64,000 nt of DNA from Roseobacter sp. CCS2 (GTDB lineage Bacteria; Pseudomonadota; Alphaproteobacteria; Rhodobacterales; Rhodobacteraceae), in NCBI RefSeq assembly GCF_000169435.1, contig NZ_AAYB01000007.1, positions 1 through 64,000 on the forward strand, read 5' to 3'. Below, in pieces: positions 1 through 8,440 of the stretch (positions are counted from its first letter, which is position 1; each line of letters begins with the position of its first letter). A program made the position numbers and the translations under genes. Below the pieces are notes generated by a model, which had not been told where the DNA came from, searched no databases, and worked only from the letters and a program-made list of their open reading frames with translations.

Positions 1-563
1 GGGCCGTCGTGGCCAATCATGCGTCATGGCTGGATATCTTTGCGCTGAATGCACGCAAACGGATCTATTTTGTCTCCAAATCAGAGGTTGCAGGCTGGCC
101 CGGTATCGGTTGGCTAGCGCGGGCAACCGGGACCATTTTTATTCAACGCAACCGCAGCGAGGTTCAAAACCAGATCACGATGTTCCGCGATCGATTGGCC
201 GTCGGTCACAAGCTGTTATTCTTTCCCGAAGGCACATCGACAGACGGGCAGCAGGTCCTGCCGTTCAAACCAGCACTTTTTGCCGCCTTCTTTGATCCCG
301 CGCTCAAAGACAGCCTCCAGATGCAAGCGGTGTCGGTTGTCTATCAGGCACCCAAGGGACAGGATCCACGATTTTACGGCTGGTGGGGCGACATGACATT
401 CGGGCCACATTTGCTTTCCACCTTGGCGGCAAGACGGCAAGGGGCGGTCCACGTGGTTTATCACCCACCGGTCAGGGTAACAGATTATGCAAATCGCAAG
501 GATTTGGCGCTAGCTATGGAAGATCAGGTGCGCACAGGTTTAACCCAGCATCGCGCGCCGTAA
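1..563 (+). CDS. plsC: 1-acyl-sn-glycerol-3-phosphate acyltransferase (PlsC type), 5' truncated by window
   Basis: The reading frame is open to the left edge (codon start at base 3), so the true start lies outside the window. The visible part has the acyltransferase HX4D motif (NHASWLD, bases 15-35) and the FPEGTSTDG block near base 225, both diagnostic of PlsC/LPLAT enzymes that acylate lysophosphatidate at the inner membrane during phospholipid synthesis. A paralogue with a different acceptor, such as an ornithine-lipid acyltransferase OlsA, cannot be excluded because the N-terminal membrane segment is missing. Its 3' end overlaps the convergent ThiE-like gene by 24 bases. Confidence 0.85.
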   Translation, partial: AVVANHASWLDIFALNARKRIYFVSKSEVAGWPGIGWLARATGTIFIQRNRSEVQNQITMFRDRLAVGHKLLFFPEGTSTDGQQVLPFKPALFAAFFDPALKDSLQMQAVSVVYQAPKGQDPRFYGWWGDMTFGPHLLSTLAARRQGAVHVVYHPPVRVTDYANRKDLALAMEDQVRTGLTQHRAP

Positions 564-1166
564 ATCACCCAGTGCCGCGGCAGGGTTATCAGCAGACCAG
601 ATTTCATCGCCAATGCCGAAAAAGTCGGTATGCGGTGTCAGCGCGCGGATCAGATCAGCATCAAGTACACCTTCGGCAACGACGGGAACTTCGATCATCA
701 TCGACCACCACTCAAACAATTCCAGCTCAGCCCGGCGCCCGTCGCCCAATGGCGTTTCGCCCACGGGCCCAAAGCTGACATAGTCGGCACCCAATTCACC
801 CGCCGTCATCCCATCGTGGCGCGAGTTGGTGCAATAGCTGCCGACAATCGCATCATCACCAAGGTCTTTGCGGGTTTGGCGCACAGAGCGGGCACCATCG
901 TTCAGATGCACGCCATCCAAACCCAGCCTTTCGACCAATTGAATATGACTGTCGATCACCAGTGCCACATCACGTTCATGGGTCACCTCACGCAGGGCGT
1001 CAGCCGCTTTCGCAATCCGCCCTTCATCAGTTGACCCAAGGGCAAGGCGCACGCAGCCAACCTCGGTGCTATCAAGGCAGGCGGCCAATTGCGCCGGAAA
1101 GGTCGACAGGTCGAACTCAGACGGGCTGATCAGATAGATTTGCGGGTGATCCTGGGCGTCCGACAT
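540..1166 (-). CDS. Thiamine phosphate synthase-like protein (degenerate ThiE/TenI-like paralogue)
   Basis: A 208-residue TIM-barrel-type protein. It keeps the ThiE signature around LDGVHL, and the segment GADYVSFGPVGETP matches the GxDYVxxGP phosphate-binding strand. ThiE joins HMP-PP and THZ-P to make thiamine phosphate. The usual QLRxK strand that holds the pyrophosphate is replaced here by VRLALGST, so catalysis is doubtful; a TenI-like or regulatory paralogue is possible. A GTG at 1196 would add ten residues, but the ATG at 1166 (MSDAQDH) is preferred. The gene stands alone on the minus strand, convergent with plsC and divergent from trmJ. Confidence 0.65.
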   Translation of the reverse strand: MSDAQDHPQIYLISPSEFDLSTFPAQLAACLDSTEVGCVRLALGSTDEGRIAKAADALREVTHERDVALVIDSHIQLVERLGLDGVHLNDGARSVRQTRKDLGDDAIVGSYCTNSRHDGMTAGELGADYVSFGPVGETPLGDGRRAELELFEWWSMMIEVPVVAEGVLDADLIRALTPHTDFFGIGDEIWSADNPAAALGDLRRAMLG

Positions 1167-1292
1167 GGGGGCGTTCCGATTTCTTTCAACTGTCACGCGG
1201 TTTTAGCGGGGAAACTATGGAATGGCTATGGGTGTTCTTGTCTTGGCAATCGCAGCGGCGTATCAGACGGCACGCTTTAAAAAGGAAGCCGC

Positions 1293-2033
1293 ATGCCCCG
1301 CGCCGAACACCAGCCCGCGTTTGTCCTGATCCGCCCCCAGATGGGTGAAAACATCGGGGCGGCCGCCCGTGGCATGTGGAACTTTGGCCTTGATCGGATG
1401 CGGATCATCGCGCCGCGCGATGGCTGGCCAAACCAAAAGGCAGTCGCGATGGCCAGCGGGGCCGGGCGGCTGTTGGATGAAGCGCAGATATTCGACGACA
1501 CAGCAGGCGCGATTGCCGATTGCGACTATGTCTATGCAACCACGGCCCGTCCGCGCGGGCTGACAAAGCTGGTGCTGACACCAGAGGCCGCAATGCAGGA
1601 TGCACGCGCGCGCGCGGCACAAGGGCAAAAGGTTGCGGTGATGTTTGGCCCCGAACGGTCCGGCATGGAGAATGATGACATCGCCCGGGCAAATGCCATC
1701 ATCTCGGTCCCGGTGAACCCTGATTTTCCATCGCTTAATCTGGCGCAATGTGTGTTGCTGACAGGCTATGAATGGCAGCGAGAGGCGGTGGAGGTTGACG
1801 CGTCGCGGGTGGATGCGGCGGGCGATTGGGCCGAACAGATCGAGATTGAGAAATTAAGCGAGCACTATGAAGAACGGCTTGAGGCGGCTGGGTTCTTTTA
1901 TCCTGAACACAAGGCGGAGAATATGAAGCTGAACCTGCGTAATATGTGGTCGCGGATGCCGATGACACGGGCTGATGTGCAGATGTTGCATGGCATGATG
2001 CGCCAGATGGTGCGCTGGAAAGAGCGGGGGTAA
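1293..2033 (+). CDS. trmJ: tRNA (cytidine/uridine-2'-O)-methyltransferase TrmJ
   Basis: A 246-aa SpoU/SPOUT-class enzyme. The three class motifs are visible: NIGAAARGMWNFG near the N-terminus, FGPERSGM in the middle, and SVPVNPDFPSLNLAQ forming the knotted SAM site. TrmJ 2'-O-methylates residue 32 in the anticodon loop of several tRNAs in the cytoplasm. A C-terminal helical extension of about 90 residues is typical of TrmJ dimers. The start is supported by an AAGGAAG ribosome-binding site seven bases upstream. A tiny CxxC ORF and then ctaA follow on the same strand. Confidence 0.9.
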   Translation: MPRAEHQPAFVLIRPQMGENIGAAARGMWNFGLDRMRIIAPRDGWPNQKAVAMASGAGRLLDEAQIFDDTAGAIADCDYVYATTARPRGLTKLVLTPEAAMQDARARAAQGQKVAVMFGPERSGMENDDIARANAIISVPVNPDFPSLNLAQCVLLTGYEWQREAVEVDASRVDAAGDWAEQIEIEKLSEHYEERLEAAGFFYPEHKAENMKLNLRNMWSRMPMTRADVQMLHGMMRQMVRWKERG

Positions 2034-2041
2034 GGTGGATC

Positions 2042-2107
2042 ATGATCAACCTTACATGTCCGGGCTGTGGCAACCTGACGCTTGCGGATCACTGCGCTGA
2101 GTTCTAG
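2042..2107 (+). CDS. Possible 21-residue CxxC mini-ORF between trmJ and ctaA
   Basis: An ATG eight bases after the trmJ stop opens a 22-codon frame reading MINLTCPGCGNLTLADHCAE plus one residue before TAG. It is preceded by TAAGGTGG, a good ribosome-binding site at the right distance. The CPGCG pair followed by HC resembles half a zinc ribbon. It may be a functional micropeptide, a leader that couples translation into ctaA 30 bases later, or the relic of a longer zinc-ribbon gene. The family is not recognised, and conservation is the only real test. Confidence 0.4.
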   Translation: MINLTCPGCGNLTLADHCAEF

Positions 2108-2137
2108 GTAATCACCAAGATCAACCGGAGGCCAAAG

Positions 2138-3274
2138 ATGGCGACCAAACGCAGTATTTTCGAAGACGTGGGCGACACACCAAAACAAGTTGCAGCCCCC
2201 GGCGGCATTGACCGCGCAGGCCAGGGTGCGCGCGGATTGATCCGGGGCTGGCTAATGGTGCTATTCGGGCTGGTGGTTGTCATGATCGTCGTCGGTGGGC
2301 TGACGCGCCTGACAGACAGTGGCCTGTCAATTACTGAATGGAAGCCCGTCACAGGTGCGATGCCACCAATGTCAGAGGCTGCCTGGACCGAAGAGTTCGA
2401 CAAATATCGCGCGATCCCCGAATACCAGTTGCAGAATCGCGGTATGACCATGGCCGAATTCAAGGTGATTTACTGGTGGGAATGGGGGCATCGTCAGTTG
2501 GGCCGGTTCATTGGCTTGGTGTGGGCCGCTGGTTTTGTGTTCTTCGCCGCGACCCGCAAAATTCCGACCGGATGGACCCCAAAACTGGTGTTCATCGGTG
2601 CCTTGGGTGGGCTGCAAGCATTTATCGGCTGGTGGATGGTATCATCCGGACTGGAAGAAGGGATGCTTGATGTTGCATCGTATCGTTTGGCGACCCACCT
2701 TGGGCTGGCTTTTGTGATCTTTGGCTTTATCGCTTGGTACATCTATCAACTGGGCCGCAGTCAGGCTGACCTGTTACAGGCACGGCGGGGCGGGGATGCT
2801 GGGCTTGCACGATTTGGCAGCATCCTTATCGGGTTCGCCTTCCTGCAAATTATCCTCGGTGCTTTGGTGGCTGGTATTGACGCCGGACGGGCCTTCCCGG
2901 ATTGGCCGCTGATGGCTGGCGGGTTCCTACCACCCGAGCCTTTGTCGCTCAGCCCGATTTGGCGAAATTTCTTTGAAGATGCCGGACTGGTCCAATTTAT
3001 GCACCGGATGGCAGGTTATGCGCTTTTTGCCTTTACGATCTTCGTTTGGTTGCGCGCCCGCCGGTCGGCCAATGAAAACACACGCTTTATCTTTAATGCT
3101 GTGATGGCCGTGATGGTCTTGCAGGTTGTCATTGGCATTGTCACGGTGATTTATTCCGCGCCATGGCAAATCGCGATTGTGCATCAGCTGATTGCCGTGA
3201 TCCTTTGGGCGTTGATTTTGCGGGCGCGTTTTGTGGCGCAATACCCGCTTGCACAAACAATCAAAGGGGCCTGA
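2138..3274 (+). CDS. ctaA: Heme A synthase CtaA/Cox15
   Basis: A 378-aa integral membrane protein with about eight hydrophobic segments arranged as two four-helix halves. The heme-ligand histidines sit in EWGHRQLGR, RLATHLGLA, MHRMAGYA and VHQLIAV. The ITEWKPVTGAMPP loop is characteristic of the proteobacterial/mitochondrial type. It oxidises the C8 methyl of heme O to heme A for the aa3 cytochrome oxidase. The ribosome-binding site is ACCGGAGG, nine bases upstream. No cox structural genes lie in the window, so it is separated from the oxidase operon. Confidence 0.95.
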   Translation: MATKRSIFEDVGDTPKQVAAPGGIDRAGQGARGLIRGWLMVLFGLVVVMIVVGGLTRLTDSGLSITEWKPVTGAMPPMSEAAWTEEFDKYRAIPEYQLQNRGMTMAEFKVIYWWEWGHRQLGRFIGLVWAAGFVFFAATRKIPTGWTPKLVFIGALGGLQAFIGWWMVSSGLEEGMLDVASYRLATHLGLAFVIFGFIAWYIYQLGRSQADLLQARRGGDAGLARFGSILIGFAFLQIILGALVAGIDAGRAFPDWPLMAGGFLPPEPLSLSPIWRNFFEDAGLVQFMHRMAGYALFAFTIFVWLRARRSANENTRFIFNAVMAVMVLQVVIGIVTVIYSAPWQIAIVHQLIAVILWALILRARFVAQYPLAQTIKGA

Positions 3275-3278
3275 TGCC

Positions 3279-4748
3279 ATGACTGCATACGCTGAGTTGA
3301 TGCAATACCAACGCGAAACCGAAGCGTTGGGTCAGATTGCAGGCCGTTTAGGCTGGGATCAGGAAACGATGATGCCGCAGGGGGCCACCCCGCAACGCGC
3401 AGAAGAACATGGGGCGATGGCCAATATCCTGCATGCCCGCCGGATTGATCCGCGCGTGGGCGATTGGCTGGCCGCGGCAAAGCCTGCTGATGACGTGGCA
3501 GCGGCCAACCTGCGCCATATCAAGCGCGATTTTGAACGAACCGCGAAAGTGCCTGCGACGCTGGCTGCTGAACTGGCCAAAACCACGTCGCTGGCCCATC
3601 GTGTCTGGGCACAGGCGCGCGCGGATGAGGATGTCGCGGCCTTTCTGCCCATGCTGCAAAAGGTGGTTAATCTGCGCCGTGAAGAAGCGGCGGCGATCGC
3701 AGGCAATGCGGATCCCTATGACGCGCTGCTGGACGATTATGAACCGGGTGCGACGGGCGAAAGCCTGAGTGCGATGTTTGCCGCGCTGCGTCCGCGTTTG
3801 GTTGCCCTGCGCGCGGCGATCCTGGATCAACCGGCACCGCAATCTTTGTCAGGCACGTTTGATGAGGCGGCACAGCTGGCTATTTCGGAAAAGCTGGCGC
3901 TGGCCTTTGGGTATAACGTCGATCACGGGCGCATTGACAAGGCCGTGCATCCGTTTTCTTCAGGGTCCGGCCTTGATGTGCGGATCACGACACGGACGAA
4001 CCCGGTTGATCCGTTCAACTGCTTTTATTCGACCATTCATGAGGTGGGCCATGCCGCCTATGAACAGGGCATCGATGACGCCCACCTTTTAACGCCATTG
4101 GGGCGCGGTGTGTCGATGGGTGTGCACGAAAGCCAAAGCCGGATTTATGAAAACCAACTGGGCCGAAGCCGCGCCTTTACCGGCTGGCTTTACGGTCAAA
4201 TGCGTGATCAGTTTGGTGACTTCGGGATTGCAGATGAAGATGCATTCTATGCCACGGTAAACCGTGTACATGATGGCTTTATCCGGACAGAGGCTGACGA
4301 GGTGCAGTATAACCTGCATGTTCTTTTGCGTTTCGATCTGGAACGCGCGTTGATGTCCGGCGATCTGGCGGTGACTGATCTTGAAGCCGCGTGGAACGAC
4401 CGCTTTGCCGCTGATTTTGGCTATGCCGTGGACAAGCCCTCGAACGGGGTCTTGCAGGACGTGCACTGGTCCGAAGGGCTGTTTGGATATTTCCCGACCT
4501 ATACGCTGGGCAACGTCTATGCTGGATGTCTGCATGTGGCGCTGCGCAAGGCGGTGCCGGGGCTGGATGATGATCTGGCGCGCGGTGATACGTCGCGGGC
4601 TACGGGCTGGCTGCGTGAAAACGTGCAGCAATTTGGTGGGTTGCGGACGCCGGTTGAGACGATTGTACATGCAACGGGCGCGACCCCTGATGAAGGGCCG
4701 TTGTTGGATTATCTAGAAAGGAAATTTGGCGGTATCTACGGGTTGTGA
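3279..4748 (+). CDS. Carboxypeptidase M32 (Taq carboxypeptidase family)
   Basis: A 489-aa cytoplasmic metallocarboxypeptidase. The zinc motif HEVGH lies in STIHEVGHAAYEQG, and the third ligand and its helix lie in HESQSRIYENQLGRS, about 30 residues later; both are signatures of family M32. It removes single residues from peptide C-termini. A longer frame opens upstream inside ctaA, but the ATG at 3279 (MTAYAELMQYQRETEAL) gives the standard N-terminus and leaves only four bases after the ctaA stop, implying co-transcription. A weak 5-bp hairpin (CGTCC/GGACG, 4758-4770) follows the stop. Confidence 0.93.
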   Translation: MTAYAELMQYQRETEALGQIAGRLGWDQETMMPQGATPQRAEEHGAMANILHARRIDPRVGDWLAAAKPADDVAAANLRHIKRDFERTAKVPATLAAELAKTTSLAHRVWAQARADEDVAAFLPMLQKVVNLRREEAAAIAGNADPYDALLDDYEPGATGESLSAMFAALRPRLVALRAAILDQPAPQSLSGTFDEAAQLAISEKLALAFGYNVDHGRIDKAVHPFSSGSGLDVRITTRTNPVDPFNCFYSTIHEVGHAAYEQGIDDAHLLTPLGRGVSMGVHESQSRIYENQLGRSRAFTGWLYGQMRDQFGDFGIADEDAFYATVNRVHDGFIRTEADEVQYNLHVLLRFDLERALMSGDLAVTDLEAAWNDRFAADFGYAVDKPSNGVLQDVHWSEGLFGYFPTYTLGNVYAGCLHVALRKAVPGLDDDLARGDTSRATGWLRENVQQFGGLRTPVETIVHATGATPDEGPLLDYLERKFGGIYGL

Positions 4749-4779
4749 AGTGAAACTCGTCCAACGGACGCTTTAAAAC

Positions 4780-5562
4780 CTAGGACCAATTCGGGTCGCG
4801 TTTTTCCAGAAACGCATTAATGCCTTCGTTTGTATCGGCGACCAGCATGTTTTGGACCATGACATCGCCAGCATAGGCATAAGCCTCTGCCGTTGTCATC
4901 TGGGCTTGCGTATAGAACGCCTGCTTGCCGGTCTTGACGGCCGAAGCCAGCTTAGCTGCGATGCTTTGTGCGATTTCTGCCGTTTCCCGGGAAAGCGCAT
5001 CGGAATGAACACTACGGTTGATCAACCCAAGGTCCTGTGCCTCGCGCGCGCTGATAAAACGACCGGTTGTAAGCATCTCAAAGGCGGCTTTCCGGTGGAT
5101 GTTGCGGGTAAGCGCCACCATAGGGGTCGAACAAAACAGGCCGATATTGACGCCGTTTACCCCAAACCGCGTTTCATCATCAGCGATGGCCAGGTCGCAC
5201 GTGGCCACCAACTGGCACCCGGCAGCGGTTGCGATTCCGTGCACTTGGGCGATGACAGGCTGTGGCATGGATTGAATGCGCTGCATCATGGCGGCACAGC
5301 GATCAAAGAGGTCTTTGAAATAGGCCGCACCGCCATCCTGCGATTGCCGCCCAGCCTGCATTTCTTTCAAATCATGACCCGCGCAAAAGGCTTTGCCAGT
5401 ACCGCGCAAGACAACTGCGCGGACGCTTTCATTTTCGGCGATATCATCAAAGGCACCATGCAGCGCCGCTAACATGGCGTCGGATAAGGCGTTCAGCCGT
5501 TCTGGCGCGTTCATTGTCAGGGTGGCAACAGACGCTGCGTCTTCTCGGATAAGGATTGTCAT
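4780..5562 (-). CDS. Enoyl-CoA hydratase/isomerase family protein (ECHDC3-like)
   Basis: A 260-aa crotonase-fold protein. The oxyanion-hole segments are FCAGHDLKEM near residue 60 and HGIATAAGCQLVATCDLA near residue 110. The run GVNIGLFCSTPMVAL is typical of the ECHDC3 subgroup rather than of classical FadB/PaaF hydratases, and the second catalytic Glu position is not obvious. The acyl-CoA substrate is therefore unknown. The ATG at 5562 (MTILIRED) was chosen over an upstream frame extension. It is divergent from a PaaI-type thioesterase, suggesting a shared acyl-CoA role. Confidence 0.85.
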   Translation of the reverse strand: MTILIREDAASVATLTMNAPERLNALSDAMLAALHGAFDDIAENESVRAVVLRGTGKAFCAGHDLKEMQAGRQSQDGGAAYFKDLFDRCAAMMQRIQSMPQPVIAQVHGIATAAGCQLVATCDLAIADDETRFGVNGVNIGLFCSTPMVALTRNIHRKAAFEMLTTGRFISAREAQDLGLINRSVHSDALSRETAEIAQSIAAKLASAVKTGKQAFYTQAQMTTAEAYAYAGDVMVQNMLVADTNEGINAFLEKRDPNWS

Positions 5563-5613
5563 GACCGGGCTCTCATGTTGATCTGTCAGCAGACTATGCC
5601 GGGGAGCGTAAAG

Positions 5614-6033
5614 ATGGAACCAAAGATGGATATTCCTGCCATTCAAGCCTTTGTCGCCCGCGAATTCCCGCAGTTAGGCGATGATTTCGTGATCGAGAGC
5701 CTGAACGAACAAGGTGTCACCGTTCGTCTGCAGGTGGGGACGCGTCATTTGCGCCCCGGCGGCACAGTATCTGGGCCATCTATGTTTGCTTTGGCTGACG
5801 TGGGGATGTATCTGGCGATCCTTGCGCGGATCGGACCTGTGGCCTTGGCGGTGACGACCAGTTGCAGCATTGATTTCATGCGCAAACCTGCCGCCGGTGC
5901 GGATTTGATTTGCGAAACGCGGCTGCACAAGTTGGGGCGCGTTCTGGCTGTGGGGGATGCGATGATCCATAGCGCAGGTCAGGCGGCCCCGGTCGCGCGT
6001 GCATCACTGACGTATTCTATTCCACCCAAATAA
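5614..6033 (+). CDS. PaaI-family hotdog thioesterase
   Basis: A 139-aa single hotdog domain. The segment RPGGTVSGPSMFALADVGMYLAI carries the active-site helix with a conserved Asp (ALAD), followed by the TTSCSIDFMRKP strand. Such enzymes hydrolyse acyl- or aryl-CoA thioesters in the cytoplasm as dimers or tetramers. The start at 5614 has a GGGGAG ribosome-binding site; an upstream in-frame extension lacks one. It is divergent from the ECHDC3-like gene, 51 bases apart, so hydratase and thioesterase may act on the same pool of CoA esters. Confidence 0.85.
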   Translation: MEPKMDIPAIQAFVAREFPQLGDDFVIESLNEQGVTVRLQVGTRHLRPGGTVSGPSMFALADVGMYLAILARIGPVALAVTTSCSIDFMRKPAAGADLICETRLHKLGRVLAVGDAMIHSAGQAAPVARASLTYSIPPK

Positions 6034-6059
6034 AAAGGGGCCGGAACAGGTCCGGCCCA
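6032..6059 (-). terminator. Rho-independent terminator of the DUF1127 gene
   Basis: Arms 6038-6045 (GGGCCGGA) and 6051-6058 (TCCGGCCC) form a perfect 8-bp hairpin with a 5-nt loop. Read on the minus strand it is followed by CCTTTTTATTT. It overlaps the stop codon of the convergent thioesterase gene. Confidence 0.8.
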
Positions 6060-6081
6060 GTCAGGAAGAGGCAGGAGGGGA

Positions 6082-6309
6082 TTAATCCTGCCAGAACGGT
6101 TTGGCCGCCTCTGCTTGGGCAGAAAGACGGTCCAAACCGATGTCGTTAAGCAGATGTGGCTCTAGCCCCATCAACGCACGGCGGGTTTTACGGCGCGTAT
6201 CCCAAGACGTGACCGCCACCGCGAATTTGACTGCAAGACCAGCGACCAAAGGCAGCTTGGCTTGGGCGTTCAAAACATTGATCTGCGCGGTGTGGAGCGC
6301 GTGTGACAT
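6082..6309 (-). CDS. DUF1127 family small basic protein
   Basis: A 75-aa protein whose C-terminal half matches the DUF1127 pattern: an arginine-rich helix (TRRKTRRALMGL) then LLNDIGLDRLSAQAEAAKPFW. In alphaproteobacteria such proteins affect phosphate and carbon metabolism, and the Rhodobacter member CcaF1 binds RNA, so an RNA-binding role is plausible here. A hydrophobic N-terminal half (LPLVAGLAVKFAVAV) is present. The ATG at 6309 has a GGAG site. The gene is divergent from a MocR regulator and shares its operator region. Confidence 0.85.
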   Translation of the reverse strand: MSHALHTAQINVLNAQAKLPLVAGLAVKFAVAVTSWDTRRKTRRALMGLEPHLLNDIGLDRLSAQAEAAKPFWQD

Positions 6310-6324
6310 GGGACAACTCCTTAA

Positions 6325-6414
6325 ATTGTATTGACACAATATAGCGAAATGCTATGTAATATTGATACAAAGTGTTTCGTAATGGGTCTACAAAATGATT
6401 GTATCGGATACAAT
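6325..6414. promoter_or_regulatory. Divergent promoter/operator region between DUF1127 gene and mocR-type gene
   Basis: Three related elements built on TTGTATC/GATACAA are seen: ATTGTATTGACACAAT at 6325-6340, GATACAA at 6364-6370, and a perfect 17-bp palindrome ATTGTATCGGATACAAT at 6398-6414 that lies over codons 2-7 of the MocR gene. For the rightward gene, TTGACA (6331-6336) and TATGTA after a 16-base spacer form a promoter inside the first element. An ATAGC/GCTAT hairpin lies at 6342-6356. The layout suggests binding by the neighbouring MocR protein to control itself and the DUF1127 gene. Confidence 0.6.
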
Positions 6415-7798
6415 TTGGCAGCCGAACCTCTCAAACGTCGGTAAATCAAAATACAAAGCCCTTGCTCAGGCAATACGTGATGGCATCGCATCGGGTGATC
6501 TGGCCGAAGGGTCCAAACTGCCCACAGTTCGCGATCTGGCATACCGTGTTGGCGTGACGCCGGGGACAGTGGCGCGGGCATACAGCCTGCTGACAGACGA
6601 GGGGCGTCTGCGCGCCGAGGTGGGGCGTGGGACATATGTGGCGGGTGCGACCCGTACAGAGCGGGCGCTTGAGGAGCCATCCTTGGTGCATCTTGTCGAT
6701 GAAAGCACCGCTGACTTTCGCAGCAGCCGCGTGCCGGATGTGGGGCAGGGGTTGTTGATAGATGACGCATTGATCCGGCTGGGGCAATCGCACCGCCGGC
6801 GGCATATCAATTATCCCACACCAAACACAGATATTGAGGCCCGCGAAGCTGTGGTGGATTGGATCGGTCCAGTGCGCGCCGGTCATATTGATGCACAGCA
6901 TGTGGTGCTGGGAAATGGGGCGCAGAACTGCGTGATCCTGACGTTGCAAGCTGAATTGCACGGCGCGCATCCAGTGATCTTGACCGATGAGCTGGCTTAT
7001 CCCGGTGTTCGTCATGCAGCGCGTCTGGTGCGTGCGCAGCTGATCGGCGTTGCGATGGATGAAGACGGGATCATCCCCGCGGCGCTGGCCGACGCATACC
7101 GGACACATGGCGGGCAGGTGCTGTTAACCTCGGCAGAGGTGCATAGCCCAACGACGACCCAAACCAGTTATGCGCGCAAAAAGGAAATCGCGGCGCTTGC
7201 CGAACGCTTCGGCCTGACGATAATCGAAGACGACTGCCATAGCATCGCACCGACAGAGGTTCCCGCATATCGGGCCATCTTGCCCAAACAGTCTTACTTC
7301 ATCTCGTCTTTAACAAAGGGCGTGAGTGGCGCGTTGCGCTTTGGCTATGCTGTCACACCAGTCAATCGGTTCAAGGATTTGCAGGTGGTGGCGCAAAGCT
7401 CTTTCCATGGGATCGCGCAGCCGATGTTGGATGTTTGCGCAGATCTGCTCACATCTGGGGATGCAGGGCGGATTAAGGACAAGGTGATCGCCCATACAGC
7501 TGAACGGGTGCGATTGGCGGTCAACCGTTTGGGTGGGTGGGATGTGCGCTGGCGCGAGGATGCCCCGTTTTTGTGGCTGCAATTGCCGCAAGGCTGGCGG
7601 GCCTCCAGCTTTGCTTTGGCTTGTGAGCGTAAGGGCATATCGGTGCGTCCAGCGGATGAGTTTGTGTTGTCTGACCAACGTGCGCCCAATGCTGTACGGC
7701 TGGCGGCGACCACATGCGTATCAGAGCCGCGTTATTTACAGGCGCTGGATGATATGAACACATTGCTGGCAAATCCTGCCGGAACGATGGAAAGTTAA
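6395..7798 (+). CDS. MocR-type GntR-family regulator with PLP aminotransferase-like domain
   Basis: A 467-aa protein. Residues 15-80 form a GntR winged helix (LPTVRDLAYRVGVTPGTVARAYSLL); the rest is a class-I aminotransferase fold, with the likely PLP lysine at Lys308 in SSLTKGVSGALRFGY and the Asp of IIEDDCHS. MocR proteins sense amines or vitamin B6 compounds through bound PLP. No metabolic target gene adjoins it; the only divergent partner is the DUF1127 gene, which shares TTGTATC half-sites with it. Autoregulation is suggested by the palindrome over its first codons. The effector is unknown. Confidence 0.88.
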   Translation: MIVSDTIWQPNLSNVGKSKYKALAQAIRDGIASGDLAEGSKLPTVRDLAYRVGVTPGTVARAYSLLTDEGRLRAEVGRGTYVAGATRTERALEEPSLVHLVDESTADFRSSRVPDVGQGLLIDDALIRLGQSHRRRHINYPTPNTDIEAREAVVDWIGPVRAGHIDAQHVVLGNGAQNCVILTLQAELHGAHPVILTDELAYPGVRHAARLVRAQLIGVAMDEDGIIPAALADAYRTHGGQVLLTSAEVHSPTTTQTSYARKKEIAALAERFGLTIIEDDCHSIAPTEVPAYRAILPKQSYFISSLTKGVSGALRFGYAVTPVNRFKDLQVVAQSSFHGIAQPMLDVCADLLTSGDAGRIKDKVIAHTAERVRLAVNRLGGWDVRWREDAPFLWLQLPQGWRASSFALACERKGISVRPADEFVLSDQRAPNAVRLAATTCVSEPRYLQALDDMNTLLANPAGTMES

Positions 7799-7863
7799 TG
7801 GGGTAAAATAATACCTAATTTATAACATACTGTTTTTGCTTATATTATACCCGTCTACAACGC

Positions 7864-7891
7864 TTGACTGCGATTGCGCCCCCTATATAAC
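7864..7891 (+). promoter_or_regulatory. Sigma-70-type promoter of rplM-rpsI
   Basis: TTGACT at 7864-7869, a 16-base spacer, and TATAAC at 7886-7891 make a near-consensus housekeeping promoter about 50 bases before the rplM start. The region just upstream (7800-7860) is very AT-rich, like an UP element, and carries an imperfect inverted repeat GGGTAAAATAATA / TATTATACCC. Confidence 0.7.
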
Positions 7892-7942
7892 GCCCCAATC
7901 GAATGACACGTGGTGCAAACCACCCCAGATTTTTGGTGTAAT

Positions 7943-8440
7943 ATGAAAACCTTTACCGCAACTCCTGCGGATATTGACAAGAAATGGATCCTGATCGACG
8001 CTGAAGGCGTTGTTTTGGGTCGTCTTGCGTCGATTATCGCAACACGCTTGCGCGGCAAGCATAAACCTTCTTTCACGCCGCACATGGATATGGGCGACAA
8101 CGTGATTGTCATCAACTGCGAAAAAATCCAGATGACCGGCAACAAGCGTGATGAAAAGTACTATTGGCACACAGGCCATCCCGGTGGCATCAAAGAAAAA
8201 ACCAAGGCTGAGATCCTTGAGGGCAAAAACCCAGAGCGTGTCGTCATGAAAGCCGTTCAGCGCATGCTGCCCGGTGGCAAGCTGTCCCGCCAGCAAATGA
8301 CCCACCTGCGCGTTTTCGCAGGCACAGAGCATGGCATGGACGCCCAAAAGCCCGAGGTTCTGGATGTTGCATCCATGAACAAAAAGAACACACGTACACA
8401 GCATAAAGCCGATACAACCGGCACACCGGGGAGTGCATAA
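7943..8440 (+). CDS. rplM: 50S ribosomal protein L13
   Basis: A 165-aa protein matching L13 from [20 protein letters not shown] through [31 protein letters not shown] and [15 protein letters not shown]. The ATG at 7943 gives the family N-terminus; an in-frame GTG 33 bases earlier would add an atypical leader. About a dozen extra residues (THKAD-like, ending TGTPGSA) follow the usual C-terminus. The stop codon overlaps the rpsI start by one base (TAATG), the classical L13-S9 operon with coupled translation. Confidence 0.97.
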   Translation: MKTFTATPADIDKKWILIDAEGVVLGRLASIIATRLRGKHKPSFTPHMDMGDNVIVINCEKIQMTGNKRDEKYYWHTGHPGGIKEKTKAEILEGKNPERVVMKAVQRMLPGGKLSRQQMTHLRVFAGTEHGMDAQKPEVLDVASMNKKNTRTQHKADTTGTPGSA

